From Bordetella genomosp. 2 (GTDB lineage: Bacteria; Pseudomonadota; Gammaproteobacteria; Burkholderiales; Burkholderiaceae_B): DNA of 64,000 bases. The notes below the pieces were generated by a model. The model saw nothing but the letters and a program-made list of their open reading frames with translations, did not search any database and was not told where the DNA came from. The stretch is from the NCBI RefSeq assembly GCF_002261345.1, contig NZ_NEVT01000003.1, forward strand, positions 1,364,001 to 1,428,000, written 5' to 3'. The position numbers were made by a program, and so were the translations under genes. Within the stretch, counting starts at the first letter, position 1; every line of letters starts with the position of its first letter. Shown here one piece after another: positions 1 through 9,170 of this stretch.

Positions 1-1
1 C

Positions 2-739
2 GCCATGGCGTCATACCAGGACCGCTGGGACAGCGGCGCGGTCGGCGAGCTGGTCGGACCGCCGGACCTGAGCGCGGACGAGCGCCTGGCGGCGATGATC
101 GCCGGAACCTGGTTCGTGCCGATCCACGGTTATCTGTTTACGCGCGCCGCGGTCGAGCGGATCGGCGGCTGGAATACCGCGCTGACGTCCCAGGAGGATG
201 ACGATTACCTGTTGCGTGCCGCCCTGGCGGCGATCGACTTCCGGCCGGCGCCGGCCTCCCGCGTTTACTACTGCCAGCATGCCGGCGTGCGCCGCGCCAC
301 GCCCGGCAAGCCGGGAGAATCCGTCCAGCGCGGGCTGGAGAAGCGGTTCTACGCCGACCTGGCGATTCGCGAGTCCATTTACGAGCATCTGCGCGGCACG
401 GGTCAGGCGCAAAAGTACCGGCACGCTTTCGGGATGTGGCGGGAGCGGTTGCGCGATCGCTACCACACGGTGATGGGCAGCACGCGGCCGAAGAGTCGCT
501 TGCTCGACTGGCTGGAAGCCACCGAAGAAGCCGCGGCCACGACGGTGGCCTGCGCGGCGCGGCAGAGCGGCGCGGCGCCGCAGCCGGCGGTCCGCCCCAT
601 GCTCGCTCCAGCCGATTTCACCCTGCGGCGCTCGATGAAACGGACCGGCCGCAGGGCAGAGGGGCCCGCCGGGGCCCAGGCCGCGCGCAAGCCGGCGGCC
701 GGGCCCTGGATCAACGGAGCATCGCGCCGGTCTCCTTGA
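2..739 (+). CDS. glycosyltransferase family 2-like protein, 5' end outside window
   Basis: The frame is open at the left edge, so the true start probably lies upstream; the first visible ATG is at base 5. The visible 244 residues resemble the C-terminal half of a GT-A (family 2) glycosyltransferase: a segment with WFVPIHGYLFTR, then ERIGGWN and a QEDDDYLLRAAL acidic motif, which matches the late ED-containing motif preceding the catalytic helix in this fold. The last 60 residues are Ala/Arg/Pro rich and look unstructured. It converges on the DUF2239 gene with a 19-bp gap. The sugar donor and acceptor cannot be told from the fragment. Family call is inference from motif spacing. Confidence 0.6.
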   Translation, partial: AMASYQDRWDSGAVGELVGPPDLSADERLAAMIAGTWFVPIHGYLFTRAAVERIGGWNTALTSQEDDDYLLRAALAAIDFRPAPASRVYYCQHAGVRRATPGKPGESVQRGLEKRFYADLAIRESIYEHLRGTGQAQKYRHAFGMWRERLRDRYHTVMGSTRPKSRLLDWLEATEEAAATTVACAARQSGAAPQPAVRPMLAPADFTLRRSMKRTGRRAEGPAGAQAARKPAAGPWINGASRRSP

Positions 740-758
740 TGCCGCGCCGGCGCCTCGT

Positions 759-1340
759 TCATGCAAACGCCAGCCGCGTCGCGTGTTCGCGTATGTCCGC
801 CGGCCAATCCGCCACGCATTCGGCGAAACGGTCCGGGTCGCCGGCGAACAGGGCGCGCGTGGCTTCCTCGAAGCCCGGCATGTCGCCGGCGATGGACGAC
901 ATGAAGGCATAGGCGGCCTCTTGACGCTGGCGCAGCCGGTCCTGGTCTTCATTGGCGCGGCGCGCTTCTTCGACCAGCTTGCGCAAGGCCACCGACGCGC
1001 CGCCCGGCTGCGCGGCCAGCCATTCCCAGTGGCGCGGCAGCAAGGTGACCTCGCGCGACACCACCCCCAGTTTGGGCCGGCCGCGGCCACGGACGCCGGG
1101 GGCGTCGTCCGGCGGCGCGGCTGCGGCAGGCGTCAGACGCGCCACGATTTCGGCGTCGGAGCCGCGCAAATCGACATCGACCAGACGCCCGGTGGCGTCG
1201 CTGTAGATCAGGACCGGCCCGGCCGCATGGGCGTCCACGGCATGCTTGACCGCCAGCGCCACCGCCGCCAGGTCGCCCGAGGCGATGCGCCGGTGGCCGT
1301 CGAAGGCCGTGCAGAGGGACAGAGAGTCGCTCGTATTCAT
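759..1340 (-). CDS. DUF2239 family protein
   Basis: A 193-residue soluble protein starting MNTSDSLSLCTAFDGHRRIA. The N-terminal part has the DUF2239-like look, with a central GRGRPKLGVVSREVTLLPRHW segment in which a basic patch precedes a helix with W/W, and an AYAFMSSIAGDMPGFEEATR helix near the end. The ATG at 1340 was chosen because GGGAGA lies just upstream; an in-frame start 27 codons earlier would run through the operator-like palindromes. Function is unknown for the family. It is divergent from guaB, and two CCGGGT-centred palindromes sit between them, so it may be controlled by an unlinked regulator. Confidence 0.7.
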   Translation of the reverse strand: MNTSDSLSLCTAFDGHRRIASGDLAAVALAVKHAVDAHAAGPVLIYSDATGRLVDVDLRGSDAEIVARLTPAAAAPPDDAPGVRGRGRPKLGVVSREVTLLPRHWEWLAAQPGGASVALRKLVEEARRANEDQDRLRQRQEAAYAFMSSIAGDMPGFEEATRALFAGDPDRFAECVADWPADIREHATRLAFA

Positions 1341-1372
1341 GGGTGCTCTCCCAGGTTGCAGAGCCTTAATTA

Positions 1373-1411
1373 TTATCCGGGTAAAAATTACAGTCAATAT
1401 TACCCGGGTTA
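1373..1411. promoter_or_regulatory. pair of CCGGGT-centred palindromic sites upstream of the DUF2239 gene
   Basis: TTATCCGGGTAA (1373-1384) and TTACCCGGGTTA (1400-1411) are two near-palindromes whose centres are 27 bp apart, in an AT-rich stretch inside the guaB/DUF2239 divergent region. Spacing and symmetry suggest a dimeric repressor acting on the DUF2239 gene. No regulator gene is adjacent, so the factor is unknown. Confidence 0.45.
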
Positions 1412-1445
1412 ATTTGTGCAACCAGATTAGACCTGTCCCCTGTAA

Positions 1446-2969
<1,524 letters not shown>

Positions 2970-2999
2970 TCCGCACCGGCCAGTACAATGCAATCCATC

Positions 3000-3045
3000 G
3001 CGCACCGGCAGAACTCCCGCGGTTCTGGCCGGTGCGCTTTTATTT
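3000..3045 (+). terminator. hairpin plus T-rich tail between guaB and guaA
   Basis: GCGCACCGGC (3000-3009) pairs with GCCGGTGCGC (3028-3037), extended by AGAAC/GTTCT with one bulged base, and is followed by TTTTATTT. It has the form of an intrinsic terminator or attenuator in the guaB-guaA intergenic space. It could reduce read-through into guaA. Whether guaA has its own promoter cannot be seen. Confidence 0.65.
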
Positions 3046-3061
3046 AACCGGCAGAGTCTCC

Positions 3062-4657
3062 ATGCACCACCAGCGCATTCTCATTCTTGACTACGGTTCG
3101 CAAGTCACCCAACTGATCGCCCGGCGCGTCCGCGAAGCCGGCGTCTATTCGGAAATCCACCCGGGCGACGTCGACGACGCCTTCGTGCGCGAGCAGGCGG
3201 GGCAGGGGCTCAAGGGCATCATCCTGTCCGGCAGTCATGCTTCCGCCTACGCGGAAGACTCCCTGCGCGTGCCGGCCGCCGTGTTCGACCTGGGCGTGCC
3301 GGTGCTGGGTATCTGCTACGGCATGCAGTCGATGGCGCAGCAGCTGGGCGGCACGGTCAGCTTTTCCGACCACCGCGAATTCGGCTACGCCGAGGTGCGG
3401 GCGCATGGCCACACCAGGCTGCTGGACGGCCTGGCCGATTTCACCACCCCGGAAGGCCACGGCATGCTGAAGGTGTGGATGAGCCACGGCGACAAGGTCA
3501 CCGAGCTGCCGCCCGGCTTCAAGCTGATGGCCTCGACCCCGTCGTGCCCGATCGCCGGCATGGCCGACGAAAGCCGCGGCTTCTACGCCGTGCAGTTCCA
3601 TCCGGAAGTGACCCACACGGTGCAGGGCAGGGCCATGCTGTCGCGCTTCGTGCACGAGATCTGCGGCTGCCAGGGCGACTGGAACATGCCCGACTACGTG
3701 TCCGAAGCCGTGGCCCGCATCCGCGAGCAAGTGGGCAGCGACGAGGTCATCCTGGGCCTGTCGGGCGGGGTGGACTCTTCCGTCGCGGCGGCGCTGATCC
3801 ACAAGGCCATCGGCGACCAGCTCACCTGCGTGTTCGTCGACCACGGCCTGCTGCGCCTGGACGAAGGCAAGCAGGTCATGCAGACCTTCGCCGAGAACAT
3901 GGGCGTGAAGATCGTCCACATCGACGCCACCGGGCAGTTCATGGGTAAGCTGGCCGGCCAGGCCGACCCGGAAGCCAAGCGCAAGATCATCGGCCGCGAG
4001 TTCGTCGAAGTGTTCCAGGCCGAGGCCGCCAAGCTCAAGAGCGCCAAGTGGCTGGCCCAGGGCACCATCTACCCCGACGTGATCGAATCGGCCGGCGCCA
4101 AGACGGGCAAGGCCACCTCGATCAAGTCGCACCACAACGTGGGCGGCCTGCCGGACACGCTGAACCTGCAACTGCTGGAGCCCTTGCGCGAACTCTTCAA
4201 GGACGAGGTGCGCGAACTGGGCGTGGCGCTGGGCCTGCCGCCGCAGATGGTGTACCGCCATCCGTTCCCCGGCCCCGGCCTGGGCGTGCGCATCCTGGGC
4301 GAAGTCAAGCAGGAATACGCCGACCTGCTGCGCCGCGCCGACGCCATTTTCATCGACGAACTGCGCAGCACCATCGACGAGACCAGCGGCAAGAGCTGGT
4401 ACGACCTGACCTCGCAAGCCTTCGCGGTGTTCCTGCCGGTGAAGTCGGTGGGCGTGATGGGCGACGGCCGCACCTATGAATACGTGGTGGCCCTGCGCGC
4501 GGTGCAGACCTTCGACTTCATGACGGCCGACTGGGCGCCGCTGCCCCACGCGCTGCTGGCCCGGGTGTCGTCGCGCATCATCAACGAAGTGCGCGGTATC
4601 AACCGGGTGGTGTACGACGTGTCGAGCAAGCCGCCGGCGACGATTGAGTGGGAATGA
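3062..4657 (+). CDS. guaA: GMP synthase (glutamine-hydrolysing)
   Basis: Converts XMP to GMP using glutamine and ATP. The 531-residue protein starts [20 protein letters not shown]. It has the class I amidotransferase domain with nucleophile Cys85 in GICYGMQS and the [10 protein letters not shown] His/Glu pair, then the ATP pyrophosphatase P-loop [13 protein letters not shown] and the C-terminal dimerisation region ending [11 protein letters not shown]. The last 15 bases, including the stop, are the left attachment site of the mobile island, so insertion leaves the protein sequence intact. The longer upstream open frame from 2837 overlaps guaB and is not used. Confidence 0.98.
   Translation: MHHQRILILDYGSQVTQLIARRVREAGVYSEIHPGDVDDAFVREQAGQGLKGIILSGSHASAYAEDSLRVPAAVFDLGVPVLGICYGMQSMAQQLGGTVSFSDHREFGYAEVRAHGHTRLLDGLADFTTPEGHGMLKVWMSHGDKVTELPPGFKLMASTPSCPIAGMADESRGFYAVQFHPEVTHTVQGRAMLSRFVHEICGCQGDWNMPDYVSEAVARIREQVGSDEVILGLSGGVDSSVAAALIHKAIGDQLTCVFVDHGLLRLDEGKQVMQTFAENMGVKIVHIDATGQFMGKLAGQADPEAKRKIIGREFVEVFQAEAAKLKSAKWLAQGTIYPDVIESAGAKTGKATSIKSHHNVGGLPDTLNLQLLEPLRELFKDEVRELGVALGLPPQMVYRHPFPGPGLGVRILGEVKQEYADLLRRADAIFIDELRSTIDETSGKSWYDLTSQAFAVFLPVKSVGVMGDGRTYEYVVALRAVQTFDFMTADWAPLPHALLARVSSRIINEVRGINRVVYDVSSKPPATIEWE
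4643..4657 (+). other. attL core: 3' end of guaA
   Basis: ATTGAGTGGGAATGA, the final codons (IEWE, stop) of guaA. It recurs with one change (A to G) at 16802-16816 in the same orientation. Tyrosine integrases of this class restore the target gene end on insertion, which fits the intact guaA here. Confidence 0.8.
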
Positions 4658-4704
4658 TCCCACGTCCGGTATAGACCGGCACCAAAGAGCATTAAAACAC
4701 CCAT

Positions 4705-4730
4705 AAGCCCGCGTAATTGCGGGCTTTTTT
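4705..4730. terminator. intrinsic terminator after guaA
   Basis: AAGCCCGC (4705-4712) and GCGGGCTT (4719-4726) form a stem followed by TTTTTT. It lies 47 bp after the guaA stop, inside the island, so the island may supply the guaA terminator. Confidence 0.75.
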
Positions 4731-4788
4731 CGTTCTTGGCGTTGCACTGTCTGGCAAATTTTCGCATCGCCAAGCACCCCGTTTCTAT

Positions 4789-4945
4789 GGCATGGTAGAT
4801 GGTACGATTTGAACCTGATGCCATGTTCGGCACTCGATACCATGCCGCCTCTGATGGAGTTTTCATGGTATTTAATTTAGGTAACACATTGTTCTTAAAG
4901 AGTTTTTTTGAGGATTTGTGGGGCTTTTTGAGCATGGTATTTTTG
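4789..4945. other. repeated CATGGTA motifs between attL and int, possible integrase arm sites
   Basis: The stretch holds CATGGTA or its complement TACCATG several times: GGCATGGTA near 4789, TACCATGCC near 4839, CATGGTATTT near 4865 and TGGTATTTTT at 4935-4944. The same TGGTATTTTT decamer recurs close to attR at 16725-16734. Repeats flanking the core on both ends are typical of arm-type binding sites for tyrosine integrases. This is inferred from repetition only. Confidence 0.4.
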
Positions 4946-4965
4946 AGAGGAAACCCAACCCGACC

Positions 4966-6174
4966 ATGCTGACTGATACCAAGCTGCGCAACCTCAAGCC
5001 AAAGGACAAGCTCTACAAAGTGAATGACCGTGACGGCCTCTACGTGGCCATCACGCCAGCGGGTTCGATTTCATTCCGCTACAACTACTCGATCCACGGC
5101 AGGCAGGAGACAATCACCTTCGGCCGCTACGGTGTCGGAGGGATCACGCTAGCGGAAGCCCGCGAACGGCTGGGCGAAGCCAAGAAGATGATCGCCGCAG
5201 GGAAATCTCCAGCCAAGGAGAAGGCGCGGGACAAAGCCCGCGTCAAGGATGCAGAGACATTCGGCGCGTGGGCCGAGAAATGGTTGCGCGGCTATCAGAT
5301 GGCGCCCAATACCCGAGACATGCGCCGCTCGGTCTACGAACGCGAGTTAAAGCCGAAATTTGGCAACCAAAAACTGGTAGAGATTACCCATGAGGACTTG
5401 CGAGCGCTGACAGACGCCATCGTAGAACGAGGCGCACCGGCAACAGCGGTGCATTCGCGAGAGATCGTCTTGCAGGTCTACCGCTGGGCCATCGAGCGCG
5501 GCCAGAAGGTCGAGAACCCGGCCGATCTGGTGCGCCCCTCGACCATCGCCAAGTTCGAGCCGCGAGATCGAGCACTGACGCCCGATGAAATCGGCTTGAT
5601 GTACCAGTACATGGAGCGCATTGGCACCACGCCTTCCATTCGGGCGGCCGCCAAGCTGCTGTTGCTGACGATGGTACGTAAAAGCGAACTGACTAACGCA
5701 ACGTGGAGCGAGATCAATTTCACCGAAGCGCTTTGGACAATCCCCAAGGAGCGGATGAAGCGCCGCAACCCCCATTTGGTGTTCCTTTCGAGGCAGGCGC
5801 TCGACATTTTCATAGCTCTGAAAACCTTCGCGGGCGGCTCGGAGTACGTGCTGCCATCGCGCTATGACTCGGACTTGCCGATGAGCAGCGCCACGCTCAA
5901 TCAGGTGCTCACGCTGACCTATCGTCTGGCCCAGAAGGAAGGGCAGTCGCTTGGCAAGTTCGGACCGCATGACCTGCGGCGCACAGCCAGCACGCTTCTA
6001 CATGAGGCGGGCTATAACACTGACTGGATCGAGAAGTGCCTTGCGCACGAACAGAAGGGGGTTCGCGCCGTCTACAACAAGGCCGAGTACCGCGATCAGC
6101 GCCGGGCAATGCTTCAGGATTGGGCGGACATGATCGATGAGTGGACAATCAGGAAGCCCCGCCTCCAGGACTGA
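4966..6174 (+). CDS. int: tyrosine recombinase/integrase, P4 type
   Basis: A 402-residue site-specific recombinase for island excision and insertion at guaA. It starts MLTDTKLRNLKPKDKLYKVN, the usual N-terminus of P4-like integrases (DUF4102 domain); a GTG 16 codons upstream is in frame but runs through repeat motifs. The core-binding SAM-like domain (about 95-185) precedes the catalytic domain with Arg in TMVRKSELTNATW, the HDLRRTASTLL box, a late HEQKGV His and the tyrosine nucleophile in RAVYNKAEY. It sits next to attL reading inward, and a terminator follows directly. Confidence 0.95.
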   Translation: MLTDTKLRNLKPKDKLYKVNDRDGLYVAITPAGSISFRYNYSIHGRQETITFGRYGVGGITLAEARERLGEAKKMIAAGKSPAKEKARDKARVKDAETFGAWAEKWLRGYQMAPNTRDMRRSVYERELKPKFGNQKLVEITHEDLRALTDAIVERGAPATAVHSREIVLQVYRWAIERGQKVENPADLVRPSTIAKFEPRDRALTPDEIGLMYQYMERIGTTPSIRAAAKLLLLTMVRKSELTNATWSEINFTEALWTIPKERMKRRNPHLVFLSRQALDIFIALKTFAGGSEYVLPSRYDSDLPMSSATLNQVLTLTYRLAQKEGQSLGKFGPHDLRRTASTLLHEAGYNTDWIEKCLAHEQKGVRAVYNKAEYRDQRRAMLQDWADMIDEWTIRKPRLQD

Positions 6175-6205
6175 TTCGGAGCCTTGAGACCTGCATTTTG
6201 TCGCG

Positions 6206-6233
6206 AAATGCCCACTTTGGTGGGCATTTTTTT
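6206..6233 (+). terminator. intrinsic terminator after int
   Basis: AAATGCCCAC (6206-6215) pairs perfectly with GTGGGCATTT (6220-6229) around a TTTG loop, followed by TTTT. It separates int from the replication operon. Confidence 0.85.
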
Positions 6234-6421
6234 GTCCCGAAATAGACGTTTGTTGGACAGTCTTTCTCTCCTAAATTTCCTTAAGAAAACTTCCGGAAAA
6301 ACAAGAGATTGGGCGAATATCGTTGTCCCGAAACTATACGATTGCCGGACAGTTAACCCATTGATTTTTAACGAAAAAATAGTCCATAAATGCTGGAAAA
6401 CACCGGCATTGTGTAGCAATA
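6233..6421. promoter_or_regulatory. control region with two TGTCC-N17/18-GGACA elements
   Basis: TGTCC and GGACA bracket 27 bases at 6233-6259 and 28 bases at 6324-6351; both begin TGTCCCGAAA. A third such element occurs upstream of trbJ at 11960-11986. Inverted half-sites at a fixed distance suggest an operator for an island-encoded regulator, possibly the AlpA-like protein. The stretch has no believable gene. Confidence 0.45.
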
Positions 6422-6460
6422 ATTAAACCTCGGACGATGACAAAACGAGGTATTCGGTGT
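6422..6460 (+). promoter_or_regulatory. leader/ribosome-binding region shared with the trbJ operon
   Basis: These 39 bases match the reverse complement of 11762-11800 at 36 positions. Both copies contain CGAGG or TGAGG as ribosome-binding site and place the start codon (GTG here, ATG for trbJ) at the same point. This fixes the GTG at 6459 as the start of the AlpA-like gene. Confidence 0.7.
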
Positions 6461-6689
6461 GGAAAGAGAATTAAGGAGAGCGAGTAAAGTTCTCATTAGC
6501 AAAAAGCAGCTGCTGGAGATGATTCCACTGTGCGAGCGCACGATCTACAACTTTGAAAAGCAGGGGAAATTCCCTCAGCGCATTGCACTCAGCAGCCGCA
6601 AGGTCGTGTGGGATTTGGCTGAGGTTGAGGCATGGATTGATGCGTGCAAACATTCCAGCCCGGCCCCTCGCCCCGGAATGGGGGCTTGA
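6459..6689 (+). CDS. AlpA-family DNA-binding regulator / excisionase-like protein
   Basis: A 76-residue protein with one MerR-like winged helix-turn-helix: LISKKQLLEMIPLCERTIYN, then FPQRIALSSRKVVWDLAEVE and a WIDACK helix. AlpA-type proteins control integrase genes of P4-like elements or act as excision factors. The start is GTG at 6459, supported by the shared leader. It is the first gene of an operon with repA and repC (3-bp gap to repA), so it probably links excision with replication. It is the only recognised transcription factor in the island apart from TraJ and is a candidate to bind the TGTCC/GGACA sites. Confidence 0.8.
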   Translation: MERELRRASKVLISKKQLLEMIPLCERTIYNFEKQGKFPQRIALSSRKVVWDLAEVEAWIDACKHSSPAPRPGMGA

Positions 6690-6692
6690 ATT

Positions 6693-7571
6693 GTGGCGAT
6701 TGACTTACGGGCAGCGTTCGAGAACGAACCGCCCACACTAGACTTTATTTGGCCGGGCTTCCTCGCAGGGACAGTAGGCGCGTTGGTGGCTCCCGGAGCC
6801 ACAGGTAAGAGCTTCTGGGCGCTGGAAGCCGCAATGACCATCGCGTGCAGCGTCGCGGGTGGTGATCTTTTAGGGCTTTCCCCGGCCAGTACTGGCCGCG
6901 TGGTCTATTGCGCCGGAGAAGACCCGGCAGTCGCACTGGTGCGCCGTATTCATTCCATTGGCCAGCACCTGAACCAGCAGTCACGCGACGCCATCGCGCA
7001 GAACCTCACCCTTGAGCCGATCATGGGTAAGCGCTTGAACGTGATGGATGAGCGGCACCTTGCCCGCGTCATTGAATTTTGCGCCGGTGCCCGATTGATC
7101 GTACTGGATACCCTGAGCCGCATTCATGACAGGGACGAGAACAGCAATGGCGACATGGCAAGGCTTGTCGCCACGCTGGAGCATATTGCGGCCAGCACCG
7201 GGGCGTCAGTTCTGTATCTGCATCATGTCAGCAAGGGCAGTGCCCGCGAGGGGCAGACGGATCAACAGCAGGCGGCACGAGGCGCATCCGCTCTAATCGA
7301 CAATGCCCGCTGGTGTGGCTATGTCGCCAGAATGACCGAGGCTGAGGCCGAACGCCTCAGTGATCGCATATATGACCGACAGCCTATCGGGGAAAACCGC
7401 CGGAAGTTCTTCGTTCGTTTCGGCGTTAGCAAACAGAACTACGCCGAGATTGACGCTGATCGTTGGTATCAGCGTCATGACGGCGGCGTGTTGCTGCCGG
7501 TGGAATTGGCGGCGGTGACGAAGGAACGCACTCTGCACGTCGTAAGTGGGAGTGACGATGAGCGGTGGTAA
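6693..7571 (+). CDS. repA: RepA-like replicative helicase (IncQ type)
   Basis: A 292-residue RecA-fold ATPase close in length to the 279-residue RSF1010 RepA helicase. Walker A is APGATGKS at residues 33-40, Walker B lies around LIVLDTLSR, and LHHVSKGS resembles the sensor/DNA-binding loop of hexameric RepA. The GTG start at 6693 is the first in-frame codon after the alpA stop. In IncQ plasmids RepA unwinds the origin after RepC binds iterons. The next gene overlaps its end by 14 bp, suggesting coupled translation. No primase gene (RepB) is present, so the host would have to prime. Confidence 0.85.
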   Translation: MAIDLRAAFENEPPTLDFIWPGFLAGTVGALVAPGATGKSFWALEAAMTIACSVAGGDLLGLSPASTGRVVYCAGEDPAVALVRRIHSIGQHLNQQSRDAIAQNLTLEPIMGKRLNVMDERHLARVIEFCAGARLIVLDTLSRIHDRDENSNGDMARLVATLEHIAASTGASVLYLHHVSKGSAREGQTDQQQAARGASALIDNARWCGYVARMTEAEAERLSDRIYDRQPIGENRRKFFVRFGVSKQNYAEIDADRWYQRHDGGVLLPVELAAVTKERTLHVVSGSDDERW

Positions 7572-8310
7572 TGCTGTGACCCCCACCAGTACTAGCGCAC
7601 AGGCGCGGGTAATGCTCTATCAGCCTAGCCAGCGCCCGCGATTGCGCGAGGGTGATTGGACAGACACATCATTTGGCCGCTGCCGCGTGGCAGGCAGGCT
7701 AGGCCAGAGGCACGCCGATATTGTGGAAGCGGTCCTGTACTGCGCAGAACGTCGGCGCCCTGTCTCTGACGGCGGCGTAGAGCTGCTGGTAGACCCCGCT
7801 CGGGTGAGAAAGACGCTTTCCGACAGCCGCTACAGCTTTACGCAGATCGAAAAGCTGTTGGCCGAGCTGCGAGCGGCGACGATCACAATTGAGACGCCAC
7901 AATTCGATTTCCCAATAATCGGGGGATTGATTGATCACGTTATCCCATCGCCCATGACACGGCCTGATCCCCTAACAGGGGGAGAGCGGAATCTGTGGAG
8001 AGTGCGCCTTGGCGTAGCGCTGGTGATGCTGCTTGAGCATGACTTGAGTCTGTACTACGACCCAGCCCCCATTGCTCGCCTACAGCATGGCATCAGCCAA
8101 GCAGTCGCAAGGCACGTCTTGAGCCACAAAATAGAGCCGACAGGCGGTTGGTATCTTGATACCGTTATCGTGGCCGTTGCTGGGATCGTGCCGAGCAAAG
8201 CAATGCGAGATGCACGATTCAGGCTGAGAGAAGATGCCGACGAATTGAAGGCGCTCGGCCTGATTCTAGATGGCGACCGGTTGAGGAAAAAAGGTACTGG
8301 TGACGCCTAA
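7558..8310 (+). CDS. repC: RepC-like iteron-binding replication initiator
   Basis: A 250-residue protein starting MSGGNAVTPTSTSAQ at ATG 7558, with GGGAG upstream; a GTG four codons earlier is also possible. It has a winged-helix initiator appearance: RHADIVEAVLYCAERRRPV, VRKTLSDSRYSFTQIEKLLAEL, and a second repeat around LSHKIEPTGGWYLDTVIVAV. Position right after repA and immediately before four iterons is the IncQ arrangement, where RepC binds the iterons to open the origin. It overlaps repA by 14 bp. Confidence 0.75.
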   Translation: MSGGNAVTPTSTSAQARVMLYQPSQRPRLREGDWTDTSFGRCRVAGRLGQRHADIVEAVLYCAERRRPVSDGGVELLVDPARVRKTLSDSRYSFTQIEKLLAELRAATITIETPQFDFPIIGGLIDHVIPSPMTRPDPLTGGERNLWRVRLGVALVMLLEHDLSLYYDPAPIARLQHGISQAVARHVLSHKIEPTGGWYLDTVIVAVAGIVPSKAMRDARFRLREDADELKALGLILDGDRLRKKGTGDA

Positions 8311-8393
8311 AGCGTCGCACACCCGCCCGATAGCGTCGCACAACCGCCCGGTAGCGTCGCACAGCCGCCCGAAACGTCGCACACCCGCCCGGA
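8311..8393 (+). repeat. four tandem 21-bp iterons, probable oriV
   Basis: Units start at 8311, 8332, 8353 and 8374; consensus AGCGTCGCACAnCCGCCCGn. The fourth lacks one base near its start. They begin directly after the repC stop. Tandem repeats of about 20-22 bp next to repC are what IncQ origins look like. Confidence 0.85.
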
Positions 8394-8804
8394 GTTAGCA
8401 GGATATTCAGGATATTCAGATCCTGCGCGGCACAGCCCGCGCTTGAGGCGCGGTCCGGCCTTGCCAGTCGGCCTACGGCCGTTGGGCACCAAAAAAGGTA
8501 GGGCGGGCCTGCCGTCGTCGACGCGGTTAGTTCCGTGGATTACCCACCGGTCGCAGCACCTGGTCGAGCCGTTGAAACCGGCAAAAAGACATCAGGCACC
8601 AAAAAGGGAAGGGCAGGGCCAAAACGAGCATAAGGCCTCTAACGGCCTGCGAAATCGTCCAAAATCCCTCCTGTATGGGCCGTGGTGGCGTTTTTTCAGT
8701 GTCGGAATGGGGGTTGTGGCTGTCATGTGTGAAAACTTCTCACAGCGCTATACAGGCCGTTTTTGCGGTGTGTAATAGACGGAGAAGCTGCGGCAGGAAA
8801 ACAA
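8394..8804. other. non-coding part of the replication origin region
   Basis: No convincing gene in about 410 bases. It contains AGGATATTCAGGATATTCAG just after the iterons (possible melting region), a palindrome CGGCCTACGGCCG near 8469, and two imperfect direct repeats of about 25 bp beginning GGCACCAAAAA at 8485-8509 and 8595-8620. In IncQ origins two single-strand initiation sites lie beside the iterons; these repeats are candidates, but that is inference. Confidence 0.5.
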
Positions 8805-8826
8805 AACCCCGCACTTAGGCGGGGTT
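8805..8826 (-). terminator. terminator of the trbJ-trbL operon
   Basis: AACCCCGC/GCGGGGTT stem with a 6-base loop; on the minus strand it is followed by TTGTTTT. It ends the minus-strand trb operon 22 bp after its last gene. Confidence 0.8.
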
Positions 8827-8847
8827 GTTTGGGTGGCTGGCCAGCGA

Positions 8848-9168
8848 TCAGCTATTGTCGCGCTTCTCCTGCCTTTGAGCTTCCTGTGCGGCTTGGATGG
8901 CCATCAACACTTGCTGGTTTAGAGCGGCGTTATTCTTGCTGCCAAGCAGCGGTAGACGGTTCAGCGCCTGTGCCCCGGAAAACATGCGATAGGAAGCTGA
9001 CAGGGCGAGCGGGCTTACCCGAAGCTGTAAGGCCGTGTATTGGCGATCCAGCCTATCAAGCTGTGGCCCGTAGCCCTTGCTACGTAGCCATCGGCCGAGC
9101 GCCCACATGCCGATAGCGAAGGTCGAGGCGAATACTACAAATCCAGCGAATATCAGAATGTCAAACAT
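8848..9168 (-). CDS. small membrane protein of the trb operon, function unknown
   Basis: A 106-residue protein with one N-terminal membrane segment (about residues 3-27, FDILIFAGFVVFASTFAIGM) and a soluble, Gln/Ala-rich C-terminal tail (NQQVLMAIQAAQEAQRQEK) likely to be helical. It is the last gene of the operon; its ATG follows the trbL stop after 2 bp, the same stop-NN-ATG spacing as the other junctions. I do not recognise a family. Context suggests it joins TrbL in the inner membrane. Confidence 0.65.
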   Translation of the reverse strand: MFDILIFAGFVVFASTFAIGMWALGRWLRSKGYGPQLDRLDRQYTALQLRVSPLALSASYRMFSGAQALNRLPLLGSKNNAALNQQVLMAIQAAQEAQRQEKRDNS

Positions 9169-9170
9169 GG

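Noticed and set aside
3044-4843. Long open frame antisense to guaA
   Set aside because: The His/Val/Gly/Arg-rich translation has no domain and follows from high GC at third positions on the guaA strand; guaA itself is certain.
6184-6426. Small frame after int
   Set aside because: It begins in the terminator stem, spans the repeated TGTCC/GGACA elements and lacks a ribosome-binding site.
8311-8393. Iterons considered as a CRISPR array
   Set aside because: The 21-bp units are directly abutting with no unique spacers, no cas genes nearby, and they follow repC.
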